In this document: piece after piece, positions 25,751 through 35,778 of the stretch | Layout: every line of letters starts with the position of its first letter | How positions within the stretch are numbered: position 1 is the first letter of the stretch | DNA from: 66-474 sp036759545 | GTDB taxonomy: Bacteria; Pseudomonadota; Gammaproteobacteria; Xanthomonadales; Rhodanobacteraceae | Length of the DNA stretch: 64,000 nucleotides | Assembly: GCA_036759545.1 (NCBI GenBank) | Contig: DAIOUL010000002.1 | Location: 1 to 64,000, forward strand | Direction of reading: 5' to 3' | Translations under genes and position numbers: made by a program | Notes under the pieces: model-generated | What the model saw: the letters and a program-made list of their open reading frames with translations, nothing else | Told to the model about the DNA's origin: nothing | The model's database searches: none

Positions 25751-26051
25751 CGAGAAGTCCCGCGACCAGTCTTCTTCATAGCAGCCAATCGCGAACTCGC
25801 GGTGAAAGGCGGGTGAAAAGCGGGATACGCCTGAAGGCGGCGCGCCGATGCGGCTCACACCAGCGCAGAAAGAGAAAATGGTCGGTGTGATGGCGAACGC
25901 GGGGCGCCGAGCCGGTGTCTTGAGCGGCATCGGCCGACTTCGCCGTGATACACGTTCGCGGTCTACAGCCGGGATCGTGAAATTGTTCCATTCACTAACG
26001 AACGGTGGCTTTTGCTTATAGTGAGATCGCTGGTACCGGCTATAACTCGCG
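25751..26051. promoter_or_regulatory. Divergent intergenic region, MlaE operon / glgE operon
   Basis: This 301-base gap separates two divergent operons, so it must hold both promoters. A -10-like TATAGT at 26017-26022 on the plus strand lies 29 bases before the glgE ATG, with a weak TTCACT 20 bases further upstream. The sequence turns AT-richer from about 25975. No open frame or repeat was seen. Confidence 0.4.
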
Positions 26052-28076
26052 ATGAACCGCACACAACGGAAGTCCACGGCAAGCCCGAAGAGTACCGACG
26101 ATTCACGGCTCCTCGAGACCGCGCGTTTGCGCAGGCTCTCGGCCGAGCGCGTCACCATCGAAAATCTTTGGCCGGAAATCGACGGCGGACGCCACTCGGT
26201 GAAGCGCGTGGTCGGGGATGTATTCGAGGTGTGGGCGGACATCTTCTGCGACGGCCATGAGGTGCTCGCGGCCTGCGTGCGTTACCGCGACGTGCGCGGA
26301 CGCGGCAGCCGCGAAGAACCGATGCGCCTGATGGACAACGACCGCTGGCGCGGCGAGTTCCGGCTGGAGCGCAACACCCGTTACCGCTACACCATCGAAG
26401 CCTGGCGCGATCTGTTCGCGACCTGGCGCGAGGATCTGCTGAAGAAGCGCAAAGCCGGACAGGAGATCGCGCTCGAGCTGCGCGAAGGCCGGGAACTGGT
26501 GCGCGAAGCCGCGGCTCGCACTCCCGAAGTGCTGGACGACTGGTTGCGGCGGCTGGAAGCCGCCACGGAAACCGCTGCGCTGGAAACCGCGCTGCTGTCG
26601 GAAGAACTGCTGAGCCTGATGCGACGCTGCGGTCCGCGCACCAACGTCACCCGTTATCGGCAGGAACTCGAAGTGGTGGTGGATCGCGAGCAGGCGCGTT
26701 TCGGTGCGTGGTACGAGATGTTTCCGCGTTCCGCCAGCAACGACGAGCGCCGGCACGGCACCTTCAATGATGTGATCGCCCGCTTGCCTTACGTGCAGCA
26801 ACTGGGTTTCGACGTGCTGTACCTGCCGCCGATCCATCCGATCGGTTTCTCCCATCGCAAGGGCAGGAACAACGCCCTGCAGGCGGCACCGGGTGATCCG
26901 GGCAGTCCCTGGGCGATCGGTTCACCCCAAGGCGGGCATACGGCGATCCATCCGGAACTGGGCACGCTGGAGGATTTCCGGCGGCTGGTTTCCGCCGCGC
27001 GCGGATACGGAATCGAAGTCGCGCTGGACTTCGCCGTGCAGTGCTCGCGCGATCACCCGTGGATTCGCGAACACCCGGAATGGTTCGACTGGCGGCCGGA
27101 CGGCAGCATCAAGTACGCGGAAAATCCGCCCAAGAAATACCAGGACATCGTAAACGTGCATTTCTACCGCGGCGCCCTGCCCTCTCTGTGGTTCGCGCTG
27201 CGCGACGTGGTGTTGTTCTGGATGGAACAGGGCGTGCGCATCTTCCGTGTAGACAATCCGCACACCAAGCCCGTGCCATTCTGGGAATGGCTGATCGGCG
27301 AAGTGCAGGACCGCGATCCGGGCGTGATCTTCTTATCCGAGGCTTTCACGCGGCCGAAGATGATGAAGAAGCTGGCCAAGGCCGGCTTCACCCAGTCGTA
27401 CACCTATTTCACCTGGCGCAACACCAAGGCCGAATTGATCGAATACCTGACCGAGCTGACCGACGACATACCCAAGGAGTACATGCGGCCGAATTTCTTC
27501 GTCAACACGCCGGACATCAATCCGCCGGTCCTGCAGACCGGCGGGCGGCCGGCGTTCCGCATGCGCGCGGCGCTGGCGGCCACATTATCCAGCTTGTGGG
27601 GCGTCTACAGCGGCTTCGAGTTGTGCGAAGCGGCGCCGATTCCCGGCCGCGAGGAATATCTGGATTCGGAGAAATACCAGATCAAGGCGCGCGACTTCGA
27701 CGCGCCCGGCAACATCAAGGACGACATCGCGCGTCTCAACTGCATCCGCCGAGAGAATCCCGCGCTGCAGCAGTTGACCAACCTGCGTTTCCATCCCGCG
27801 CACGACGACAACGTCCTGTTCTACGGCAAGATGACCGCGGATGCGAGCAACGTGATCTGGATAGCGGTGAATCTCGATCCACAGCGCGCGCACCAGGCCA
27901 ACATCGAACTGCCGCTGTACACGCTCGGATTGTCCGATCAGGCCAGCGTGCAAGTCGAAGACCTCGTGGAAGGCCACCGGTTCGTCTGGAGCACTAAATG
28001 GCAGCAGCTGCGTCTGGATCCGCAGGTGACGCCGTACCGGATCTGGCGCATCACCGCGCCGGGGCGCGTGCAATGA
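26052..28076 (+). CDS. glgE: Alpha-1,4-glucan:maltose-1-phosphate maltosyltransferase
   Basis: A 674-residue GH13_3 enzyme that extends alpha-1,4-glucan with maltosyl units from maltose-1-phosphate. N-terminal domain from ERVTIENLWPEIDGG; catalytic TIM barrel with LYLPPIHPIGFSHRKGRNN, DFAVQCSRDHPW, the nucleophile in FRVDNPHTKP (Asp 401) and the acid/base in FLSEAFTRPKMM (Glu 430), 29 residues apart as in the studied Streptomyces enzyme. NTPDINPP carries the third acidic residue. It is the first of seven same-strand genes; the next is the trehalose synthase/maltokinase fusion that makes its substrate, 32 bases downstream. Confidence 0.96.
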   Translation: MNRTQRKSTASPKSTDDSRLLETARLRRLSAERVTIENLWPEIDGGRHSVKRVVGDVFEVWADIFCDGHEVLAACVRYRDVRGRGSREEPMRLMDNDRWRGEFRLERNTRYRYTIEAWRDLFATWREDLLKKRKAGQEIALELREGRELVREAAARTPEVLDDWLRRLEAATETAALETALLSEELLSLMRRCGPRTNVTRYRQELEVVVDREQARFGAWYEMFPRSASNDERRHGTFNDVIARLPYVQQLGFDVLYLPPIHPIGFSHRKGRNNALQAAPGDPGSPWAIGSPQGGHTAIHPELGTLEDFRRLVSAARGYGIEVALDFAVQCSRDHPWIREHPEWFDWRPDGSIKYAENPPKKYQDIVNVHFYRGALPSLWFALRDVVLFWMEQGVRIFRVDNPHTKPVPFWEWLIGEVQDRDPGVIFLSEAFTRPKMMKKLAKAGFTQSYTYFTWRNTKAELIEYLTELTDDIPKEYMRPNFFVNTPDINPPVLQTGGRPAFRMRAALAATLSSLWGVYSGFELCEAAPIPGREEYLDSEKYQIKARDFDAPGNIKDDIARLNCIRRENPALQQLTNLRFHPAHDDNVLFYGKMTADASNVIWIAVNLDPQRAHQANIELPLYTLGLSDQASVQVEDLVEGHRFVWSTKWQQLRLDPQVTPYRIWRITAPGRVQ

Positions 28077-28108
28077 ACGCGCGACCTGCAGGCACCTGAG
28101 CTAACCGC

Positions 28109-31100
28109 ATGGACGCGCGCGCGCAAAGCCAAACCGACAGTGCCCTGAACCGCGACGATCCGCTCTGGTACAAGGATGCGGTCATCTACCAGTTGCACGT
28201 CAAGGCGTTCTTCGACTGCAACAACGACGGCATCGGCGATTTCGCCGGACTCACCGCCAAGCTCGATTACCTGCAGGAGCTGGGCGTCACCGCGGTGTGG
28301 CTGCTGCCGTTTTATCCTTCTCCGCTGCGCGACGATGGCTACGACATCGCCGACTACCGCGACGTCAATCCGTATTACGGCACGCTGCGCGATTTCCGCC
28401 AGTTCGTGCGCGAGTGCCATCAGCGCAATCTGCGCGTCATCACGGAGCTGGTGATCAATCACACGTCCGATCAGCATCCGTGGTTCCAGCGCGCGCGCCG
28501 CGCCAAGCCGGGTTCGGCATACCGCGATTTCTATGTCTGGAGCGACACCGACCAGCGCTATGCCGGCACTCGCATCATCTTTCTCGATACCGAACGTTCG
28601 AACTGGACCTGGGACGAGGAAGCGCAGGCGTATTACTGGCACCGCTTCTATTCGCACCAGCCCGATCTGAATTTCGACAATCCGCGCGTACTCGACGAAG
28701 TGACTCGCGTGATGCGCTACTGGCTGGAGATGGGCGTGGATGGCATGCGCCTGGACGCCGTGCCGTACCTGGTCGAGCGCGAAGGCACCAACAACGAGAA
28801 CCTGCCCGAAACGCACGAAGTGCTGAAAAAGATCCGCGCGGAAGTGGATGCGCGTTTTCCCGACCGCATGCTGCTGGCCGAAGCCAACCAGTGGCCGGAG
28901 GACGTGCTGCCTTACTTCGGCAACGGCGACGAATGCCACATGGCATTCCATTTTCCGCTGATGCCGCGCATCTACATGGCGATCGCGCGCGAGGACCGTC
29001 ATCCCATCACCGACATCATGCGGCAGACGCCGGACGTCCCGGCGAATTGCCAGTGGGCGATCTTCCTGCGCAACCACGACGAGCTGACGCTGGAAATGGT
29101 CACCCAGCACGAGCGCGATTACCTGTGGAACTTCTATGCGCAGGATCGCCGCATGCGCATCAACCTCGGTATTCGGCGGCGCCTCGCGCCGCTGATGGGC
29201 AACGACCGCCGCAAGATCGAACTGATGAACGGACTGCTGTTCTCGCTACCGGGCACGCCGGTGGTGTATTACGGCGACGAGATCGGCATGGGCGACAACG
29301 TGTTCCTCGGCGACCGCGATGGCGTGCGCACGCCGATGCAGTGGTCGCCGGACCGCAACGGCGGATTTTCCAAGGCCGATCCGCCGCAGCTCTATCTGCC
29401 GCCGCTGATGGATCCGATCTATGGTTACGGCGCGCTGAACGTCGAGGCGCAGGCGCGGTCGCAGGGGAGCCTGTTGAACTGGAGCCGGCGAATCATTGCG
29501 GTACGACAGGCGCAACGCGCCTTCGGCCGCGGAACCATCAGTTTCCTGTATCCGGGCAACCGCAAAGTGCTCGCCTACATACGCGAGTTCGAAGGCGAGG
29601 CGATCCTCTGCGTGTTCAATCTTTCGCGCGCCGCGCAGGCGGTGGAGCTGGACCTCGCGCGCTTCAAGGGCCGCGTGCCGATCGAACTCACCGGGCGCAA
29701 CGCGTTTCCGCCGATCGGCGATCTCTACTATCTGCTGACCTTGCCGGCCTACGGTTTCTATTGGTTCCTGCTGGCGAGCGAAGCCGCGGTGCCGACCTGG
29801 CACGAGCAGACACCGGAAATCACGCCGGACTTCGTGACGCTGGTGGCGCGCGACGGTCTGCTGGATATCGTGCAACCGCCGGCGCGCACGCTGCTGGAGC
29901 AGGAAGTTCTGCCGTCGTTCCTGCCGAAGCAGCGCTGGTTCGCGGCCAAGGACGACCGGATCGCCAACGCGCGCCTGTGCGCGGCGGCGCCGTTCAACCG
30001 CGACTTGGTGCTGGCCGAAGTCGAGGTGACGCTGGCGAGCGGCGCGATCCAGCGCTATTTCCTGCCGCTGGCCTTGGCGAAGGAAGAATCCGAAAGCGCC
30101 GGCTGGGCTTTGCTGCCTTACGCGTTGGCCCGCGTGCGCCGCCGGCAGGATTTGTGGACGCTGGTGGATGCGAGCGCGGTGGAAGCATGCACGCGCGCGT
30201 TGATCGACGGCCTGCGCAGCAACCGCGAACTCTTCACCGCCGAAGACGGACGGCTGCTCTTCACTTCAACGAAGTGGCTGGAAAGCGTCCAGCTCGCGCC
30301 GGATTCGCAGATCCGGCGGCTGGGCGTGGAGCAAAGCAACACCTCGATCCGCATCGACGATTCGGTGATGCTGAAGGTTTATCGCAGATTGACGGCGGGC
30401 GCGCATCCCGAAGTGGAGATGAGCCGTTTCCTGACCGAAGCCGGCTTCGCCAGCACACCGCCGCTGCTCGGAACGCTGGAGCGCATCGGCAGCGACGGCA
30501 TCAGCACCATCCTGATGGTCGCGCAGAAGTTCGTCGCCAACCAGGGAGACGGCTGGACCCAAACGGTCGAGCATCTGGAGCGGCGCCTCGAGGACATCGC
30601 GCTGGCCTCATCTTCGGACGCCGGTGAAATCACGCTGCACGATTTCTACATCGATCTGCTGGCCACGCTGGGCCGGCGCACCGCGGAATTGCACCGCGCC
30701 CTCGCGCTGCACACCGGCGATGCCGCATTCGAACCCGAGCCCATCGAAGCACAAGACGAAGCCGCCTGGCGCGAAGCCGCGCGCGCACAGGCAGTCAGCG
30801 CATTTGCCGCGCTCGAACACGCAACATCGCGACTGAACGAAGCGGCGCGCATCGAAGCCGATGCGCTGATCGCGCGCCGGCAGGAATGCCTGGACCTGAT
30901 TGAACGCTTGGGCGCGGCTCCTTTCGATGCAAGCAAGACCCGCATCCATGGCGACTACCATCTGGGCCAGATCCTGCTGTGCAAGGACGACTGGATGATC
31001 GTGGATTTCGAAGGCGAGCCGAGCAAGACGCTCGCGCAGCGCCTCGCGAAGAGTTCACCGCTGCGCGATGTCGCCGGCATGTTGCGCTCGTTCGATTACG

Positions 31101-31399
31101 CGTGTTCCGCCGCATTGATGAAACTGCCGCAAAGTTCGGCGCCGACTCCAGAGGCCGTCACCGGCTTTGCCTTGCGCTGGCGCGACACGGCCAAGCAGGC
31201 GTATCTCCAAACCTATCGGGAAGTCATCTCCGGCGCCGAAAGCTATCCCGCATCCGCGGCGGCGCAGCGCTGGCTCGATCTCTTCATACTGGAAAAGGCC
31301 TGCTACGAAATCGAATACGAACTCGACAACCGGCCCGACTGGCTGACCATTCCGCTCCGCGGAGTGAAAGGGATACTGGATGCGCACGCAGGCCACTGA
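28109..31399 (+). CDS. treS: Trehalose synthase / maltokinase fusion (TreS-Pep2)
   Basis: A 1096-residue bifunctional protein. Residues 1-560 are a GH13 trehalose synthase that interconverts trehalose and maltose: AVIYQLHVKAFFDCNNDGIG, nucleophile in GMRLDAVPYL (Asp 216), acid/base in LLAEANQWPED (Glu 258) and LRNHDELTLEM. Residues about 610-1096 are maltokinase, with the kinase-like loop IHGDYHLGQILL (Asp 949) and MIVDFEGEPSK as the metal-binding motif; it makes maltose-1-phosphate. The fusion channels trehalose via maltose to GlgE. It lies between glgE and glgB with gaps of 32 and 24 bases. Confidence 0.96.
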   Translation: MDARAQSQTDSALNRDDPLWYKDAVIYQLHVKAFFDCNNDGIGDFAGLTAKLDYLQELGVTAVWLLPFYPSPLRDDGYDIADYRDVNPYYGTLRDFRQFVRECHQRNLRVITELVINHTSDQHPWFQRARRAKPGSAYRDFYVWSDTDQRYAGTRIIFLDTERSNWTWDEEAQAYYWHRFYSHQPDLNFDNPRVLDEVTRVMRYWLEMGVDGMRLDAVPYLVEREGTNNENLPETHEVLKKIRAEVDARFPDRMLLAEANQWPEDVLPYFGNGDECHMAFHFPLMPRIYMAIAREDRHPITDIMRQTPDVPANCQWAIFLRNHDELTLEMVTQHERDYLWNFYAQDRRMRINLGIRRRLAPLMGNDRRKIELMNGLLFSLPGTPVVYYGDEIGMGDNVFLGDRDGVRTPMQWSPDRNGGFSKADPPQLYLPPLMDPIYGYGALNVEAQARSQGSLLNWSRRIIAVRQAQRAFGRGTISFLYPGNRKVLAYIREFEGEAILCVFNLSRAAQAVELDLARFKGRVPIELTGRNAFPPIGDLYYLLTLPAYGFYWFLLASEAAVPTWHEQTPEITPDFVTLVARDGLLDIVQPPARTLLEQEVLPSFLPKQRWFAAKDDRIANARLCAAAPFNRDLVLAEVEVTLASGAIQRYFLPLALAKEESESAGWALLPYALARVRRRQDLWTLVDASAVEACTRALIDGLRSNRELFTAEDGRLLFTSTKWLESVQLAPDSQIRRLGVEQSNTSIRIDDSVMLKVYRRLTAGAHPEVEMSRFLTEAGFASTPPLLGTLERIGSDGISTILMVAQKFVANQGDGWTQTVEHLERRLEDIALASSSDAGEITLHDFYIDLLATLGRRTAELHRALALHTGDAAFEPEPIEAQDEAAWREAARAQAVSAFAALEHATSRLNEAARIEADALIARRQECLDLIERLGAAPFDASKTRIHGDYHLGQILLCKDDWMIVDFEGEPSKTLAQRLAKSSPLRDVAGMLRSFDYACSAALMKLPQSSAPTPEAVTGFALRWRDTAKQAYLQTYREVISGAESYPASAAAQRWLDLFILEKACYEIEYELDNRPDWLTIPLRGVKGILDAHAGH

Positions 31400-31423
31400 C
31401 AATCCGACACGGCAAGGATCCGG

Positions 31424-33628
31424 ATGACGTTGTTGCAGAAAAATTTCGGCGAGCCCACGCCGGCGCAGATCGAGGCGATCGTCGCGGGCGATTGCGGCGA
31501 TCCGTTTTCGCTCTTGGGTCCGCATCCACAACCCGATGGAACCGTCGTGGTGCGCGTGTTCCTACCCGATGCACAGGCATTGCGCCTGATCGATGCGGAT
31601 GGCCGGGTGCTGGCGGAATGCGAACGCATCCATCCGCAAGGTCTCTGGCAAGCGAAGCTGCCACAGCCCGTTCACTATCGCGTGCGCGCGGAAACAGCAT
31701 CGGGTCATTTCGACTTCGAAGATGCCTACCGCTTCGGTCCGGTGCTGGGCGAACTGGACGTGTACCTACTGGCCGAAGGCACGCATCTGCGCAATTACGC
31801 GCGCCTGGGCGCGCATTTGTCCGTCAAGGACGGCGTGGGCGGCACCGCCTTCGCGGTGTGGGCACCCAATGCGCGGCGCGTCAGCGTGGTCGGCGAATTC
31901 TGCAGCTGGGACGGGCGCCGGCTGCCCATGCGCAAGCGGCACGAGTGCGGTGTGTGGGAGCTGTTCGTGCCGCACGTCGCAGAAGACGCGTTGTACAAGT
32001 TCGAGATCCGGGCGGCGAATGGCGCGTTGCTGCCGTTGAAAGCCGATCCCTACGCGTTCCATGCCGAGCGGCCGCCAAGCACTGCCTCGATCGTGCGCGT
32101 GCCCGGCAAGCAGTCGCGCTGGGAAGACCAGGACTGGATGAAGGCACGCGCCGCGACGCAGGAACGTTCCGCGCCGATTTCCATCTACGAAGTACACGCC
32201 GGGTCGTGGCGCCGCAAGGACAACGCCTATCTGGAGTACGACGAACTCGCCGATGAGCTGATTCCTTATGTGCGCGACATGGGCTTCACGCACATCGAAC
32301 TGATGCCGATCAGCGAGTATCCGTTCGACGGCTCATGGGGTTACCAGCCGGTCGGCCTCTACGCACCGACCAGCCGCTTCGGCACGCCGGACCAGTTCGC
32401 GCAATTCGTCAATAGCTGCCACAACGCTGGAGTAGGCGTATTGCTGGACTGGGTGCCGGGACATTTCCCCAACGATCCGCACGGACTGGGGCTGTTCGAT
32501 GGCACGCACCTCTACGAACATTCCGATCCGCGCCAAGGCTTTCATCAGGACTGGAACACGCTGATCTTCAACTACGGGCGCCGAGAGGTGCAGAACTATC
32601 TGCTCGGCAACGCGCTGTTCTGGGTGCACCGTTATCACGTCGACGGCCTGCGCGTGGACGCGGTGGCATCGATGCTGTATCTGGACTACAGCCGCAAACC
32701 GGGCGAGTGGGTGCCGAATCGTCTCGGCGGCCGCGAGAATCTGGAGGCGATCGAATTCCTGAAGCGCACGAACGAGCAGGTGTACGGCGACGATTCCGGT
32801 GCGGTCACGATCGCCGAAGAATCGACCGCGTGGCCCGGCGTTTCGCGGCCCACCCGCGACGGCGGCCTGGGCTTTGGCTACAAATGGAACATGGGCTGGA
32901 TGCACGACACCTTGCAGTACATGCGCGAGGATCCGGTGTATCGCCGCTGGCACCACAACAAGCTGACTTTCGGCCTGCACTACGCCTTCAGCGAGAACTT
33001 CATCCTGCCGCTCTCGCACGACGAGGTGGTGCATGGCAAGGGTTCGCTGCTGGAAAAAATGCCGGGCGACCGCTGGCAGAAATTCGCCAACCTGCGCGCC
33101 TATTTCGGCTTCATGTGGGGACATCCCGGCAAGAAACTGCTGTTCATGGGCGGAGAATTCGCGCAGCCACGCGAATGGAATCACGACCGCGGTCTCGATT
33201 GGCATCTGCTCGGCGAACGCGAGCACGCCGGCGTGCAGTCGCTGGTGCGCGACCTGAATCGCGTCTATCGCGAATTGCCGGCGCTGCACGAGTGCGACTG
33301 CGAGGCCGCCGGTTTCCAGTGGATCGAAATGAACGACGAGGAGCGCAGCGTGCTCGCGTTTCTGCGGCTCGACCGCAATCGGCGGAGACCGGTACTGGTG
33401 GTGTGCAATTTCACGCCGGTGCCGCGTCACGATTACCGCGTGGGCGTGCCGCGCGCGGGTTACTGGCGGGAGAAGATCAACACCGATTCGAGCGATTACG
33501 GCGGCAGCGGCATGGGCAATCTCGGCGGCGTGCATGGCGAAGATGTTGCATGGCAGGGACAGCCGCATTCGTTGAAAATCACGCTCCCCCCGCTGTCCAC
33601 GCTCATTTTTGAAGCTGATGTCTCTTAA
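31424..33628 (+). CDS. glgB: 1,4-alpha-glucan branching enzyme
   Basis: A 734-residue GH13_9 enzyme introducing alpha-1,6 branches. Two N-terminal CBM48-type modules precede the barrel; the second is marked by VWAPNARRVSVVGEFCSWDG. The nucleophile lies in GLRVDAVASMLYLDYSRK (Asp 412), the acid/base in IAEESTAWP (Glu 465), 53 residues later as in E. coli GlgB, and LPLSHDEVVHGKGSL carries the third acidic residue. Full length for the family. The next gene overlaps its 3' end by 11 bases. Confidence 0.97.
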   Translation: MTLLQKNFGEPTPAQIEAIVAGDCGDPFSLLGPHPQPDGTVVVRVFLPDAQALRLIDADGRVLAECERIHPQGLWQAKLPQPVHYRVRAETASGHFDFEDAYRFGPVLGELDVYLLAEGTHLRNYARLGAHLSVKDGVGGTAFAVWAPNARRVSVVGEFCSWDGRRLPMRKRHECGVWELFVPHVAEDALYKFEIRAANGALLPLKADPYAFHAERPPSTASIVRVPGKQSRWEDQDWMKARAATQERSAPISIYEVHAGSWRRKDNAYLEYDELADELIPYVRDMGFTHIELMPISEYPFDGSWGYQPVGLYAPTSRFGTPDQFAQFVNSCHNAGVGVLLDWVPGHFPNDPHGLGLFDGTHLYEHSDPRQGFHQDWNTLIFNYGRREVQNYLLGNALFWVHRYHVDGLRVDAVASMLYLDYSRKPGEWVPNRLGGRENLEAIEFLKRTNEQVYGDDSGAVTIAEESTAWPGVSRPTRDGGLGFGYKWNMGWMHDTLQYMREDPVYRRWHHNKLTFGLHYAFSENFILPLSHDEVVHGKGSLLEKMPGDRWQKFANLRAYFGFMWGHPGKKLLFMGGEFAQPREWNHDRGLDWHLLGEREHAGVQSLVRDLNRVYRELPALHECDCEAAGFQWIEMNDEERSVLAFLRLDRNRRRPVLVVCNFTPVPRHDYRVGVPRAGYWREKINTDSSDYGGSGMGNLGGVHGEDVAWQGQPHSLKITLPPLSTLIFEADVS

Positions 33629-35735
33629 TCGTTCGCGCGTCCTTCCCGGTTCACCTTATCCGCTCGGCGCCACCTGGGATGGCCGGGGCGTCAACTTCGC
33701 GCTGTTTTCCGCGCACGCGGAAAAGGTCGAACTGTGCCTGTTCGAGCGCGCCGATGCGCACGAGTGCGAACGCATCGTGCTGCCCGAATGCAGCGGTCAG
33801 GTCTGGCACGGTTACCTGCCCGATGCGGGTCCCGGTTTGTTGTACGGCTATCGCGTGCACGGGCCGTACGAACCTGAGCGCGGCCATCGCTTCAATCCGC
33901 ACAAGCTGTTGCTCGATCCGTATGCGCGTCTGATCCGAGGCCGGCTGCGCTGGTCGGACGCGCATTTCGGTTATCGCATCGGTTCGCCGCGCGAGGATCT
34001 GTCGATCGACCGCCGCGACAACGCGCGCGCGATGCCGAAATGCCAGGTAGTCGACCCGGCGTTCACCTGGGGAACCGATCGCGCACCCGGTCACGCGTGG
34101 AGCGAGAGCGTGATCTACGAGGCGCACCTGCGCGGCTTCACCATCCGTCACCCGGAACTGCCGGAAAACCTGCGCGGCACGGTTGCCGGATTCGCCAGCG
34201 CGCCGGTGATCGACTATCTGAAAAGCCTCGGCATTACCGCCGTCGAATTGCTGCCGGTGCAGGCGCACGTCGATGATCGTTATCTGATCGAGCGGGGACT
34301 GACTAATTACTGGGGCTACAACACCATCGGCTTTTTCGCGCCGGAGCCCGGATACCTTTCGAGCGGCCGCCTGTACGAATTCAAGACGATGGTGGCACGG
34401 CTGCACGACGCCGGCATCGAGGTGATCCTCGACGTAGTCTATAACCACACCGGCGAAGGCAACCAGCTCGGACCCACGCTGTGCTTCCGCGGCATCGACA
34501 ACGCCAGTTACTATCGCCTGCAACCCGATGCACCGCGTTACTACGTGGACGACACCGGCACCGGCAACAGCCTGAACCTGACGCATCCGCGCGTGATGCA
34601 GATGGTGATGGATTCACTGCGCTATTGGGCCGGCGAAATGCACGTGGACGGATTCCGCTTCGATCTCGCTTCCACGCTGGGCCGCGGACCGCAGGGTTTC
34701 GATCCGCATTGCAGCCTGTTCAGCGCGATGCGCCAGGATCCGCTGCTGGCGCGCGCCAAGCTGATCGCCGAGCCTTGGGATCTTGGACCCGGAGGTTATC
34801 AACTCGGGCATTTCGGCGCGGGCTGGTCGGAATGGAACGACCGCTACCGCGACAGCGTTCGGCGCTTCTGGCGCGGCGACGCGGGCGCGCTGCCGGAACT
34901 GGCCACGCGCATCACCGGTTCGGCGGACCTGTTCGATCACGACGGCCGCCATCCGCGCGCCAGCATCAATTTTCTGACCGCGCACGACGGTTTCACGCTG
35001 CAGGATCTGGTTTCCTACGAGCACAAGCACAACGAAGCCAACGGCGAAGACAATCGCGACGGCCGCGACGAGGCATACAGCGCCAATTACGGCGTGGAAG
35101 GCCCGGCCGATGACGAGAACATCGTCGCGCTGCGGCGGCGGCAGCGACGCAACATGTTGGCCACGCTGCTGCTCTCGCAGGGCACGCCGATGCTGCTGGC
35201 CGGTGACGAGTTCGGCCGCACCCAGCAAGGTAACAACAACGCCTACGCCCAGGACAACGAAATCAGTTGGGTGGACTGGGAAGCGATTGACGATGACACG
35301 CGCGGCGACATCGGTTTCGTGCGGCGCCTGCTGAGTCTTCGCCGCCAGCATCCCGCGTTGCGCTGGCCGCGTTTCCTGCACGGCTGGTCGAAGTGCGATC
35401 AAGGCATCAAGGACATCACCTGGCTTAGCAACGGCGGCGAGGAGATGACCACCGAACACTGGAGCGATCCGGAAGCGCGCAGCGTCGGCCTGCTGCTGAA
35501 CGGCCGCGCCGACACTTCGATCAACGCGCCGCCGCCGGACGAAATCCTGCTGCTGTTGTTGAATGCAGGTGTGGATGCGATCGATTTCAAGTTGCCGCAC
35601 CTGCCGTTCGGGTCGGGCTGGGTCGAACTGCTGGCCGCCGACCGCCGTCCCGATTCCACGTTGCACGAATTCGAGCAGGTCTATCGTCTGGAAGGACGCT
35701 CGGTGGTGCTGTTCCATCTCGCGGTGGAGGTGTAA
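33618..35735 (+). CDS. glgX: Glycogen debranching enzyme GlgX (isoamylase type)
   Basis: A 705-residue GH13_11 enzyme that hydrolyses alpha-1,6 branches of limit dextrins. N-terminal CBM48 (GSPYPLGATWDGRGVNFALFS), barrel motifs VIYEAHLRGFT, DVVYNHTGEGN, nucleophile in GFRFDLASTLGR (Asp 349), acid/base in LIAEPWDLGPGGYQLG (Glu 385) and FLTAHDGFTLQDL. The ATG at 33618 is chosen over a TTG nine bases earlier. Start overlaps the glgB stop. It frees linear chains that suit TreY, encoded three genes later. Confidence 0.96.
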   Translation: MSLNRSRVLPGSPYPLGATWDGRGVNFALFSAHAEKVELCLFERADAHECERIVLPECSGQVWHGYLPDAGPGLLYGYRVHGPYEPERGHRFNPHKLLLDPYARLIRGRLRWSDAHFGYRIGSPREDLSIDRRDNARAMPKCQVVDPAFTWGTDRAPGHAWSESVIYEAHLRGFTIRHPELPENLRGTVAGFASAPVIDYLKSLGITAVELLPVQAHVDDRYLIERGLTNYWGYNTIGFFAPEPGYLSSGRLYEFKTMVARLHDAGIEVILDVVYNHTGEGNQLGPTLCFRGIDNASYYRLQPDAPRYYVDDTGTGNSLNLTHPRVMQMVMDSLRYWAGEMHVDGFRFDLASTLGRGPQGFDPHCSLFSAMRQDPLLARAKLIAEPWDLGPGGYQLGHFGAGWSEWNDRYRDSVRRFWRGDAGALPELATRITGSADLFDHDGRHPRASINFLTAHDGFTLQDLVSYEHKHNEANGEDNRDGRDEAYSANYGVEGPADDENIVALRRRQRRNMLATLLLSQGTPMLLAGDEFGRTQQGNNNAYAQDNEISWVDWEAIDDDTRGDIGFVRRLLSLRRQHPALRWPRFLHGWSKCDQGIKDITWLSNGGEEMTTEHWSDPEARSVGLLLNGRADTSINAPPPDEILLLLLNAGVDAIDFKLPHLPFGSGWVELLAADRRPDSTLHEFEQVYRLEGRSVVLFHLAVEV

Positions 35736-35778
35736 GTCCTCCGTTCAGGGAAATTCGGGTGCTGGATCAAGGACGACG

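Noticed and set aside
25751..26242. N-terminal extension of the MlaE permease to 530 residues
   Set aside because: The extra residues are antisense to the glgE start and promoter and are not protein-like; the ATG at 25750 gives a normal STAS-MlaE protein.
28297..30627. A 776-codon plus-strand frame inside treS-pep2
   Set aside because: Shifted frame of a well-supported enzyme; residues are mostly Arg/Ala with no motif.
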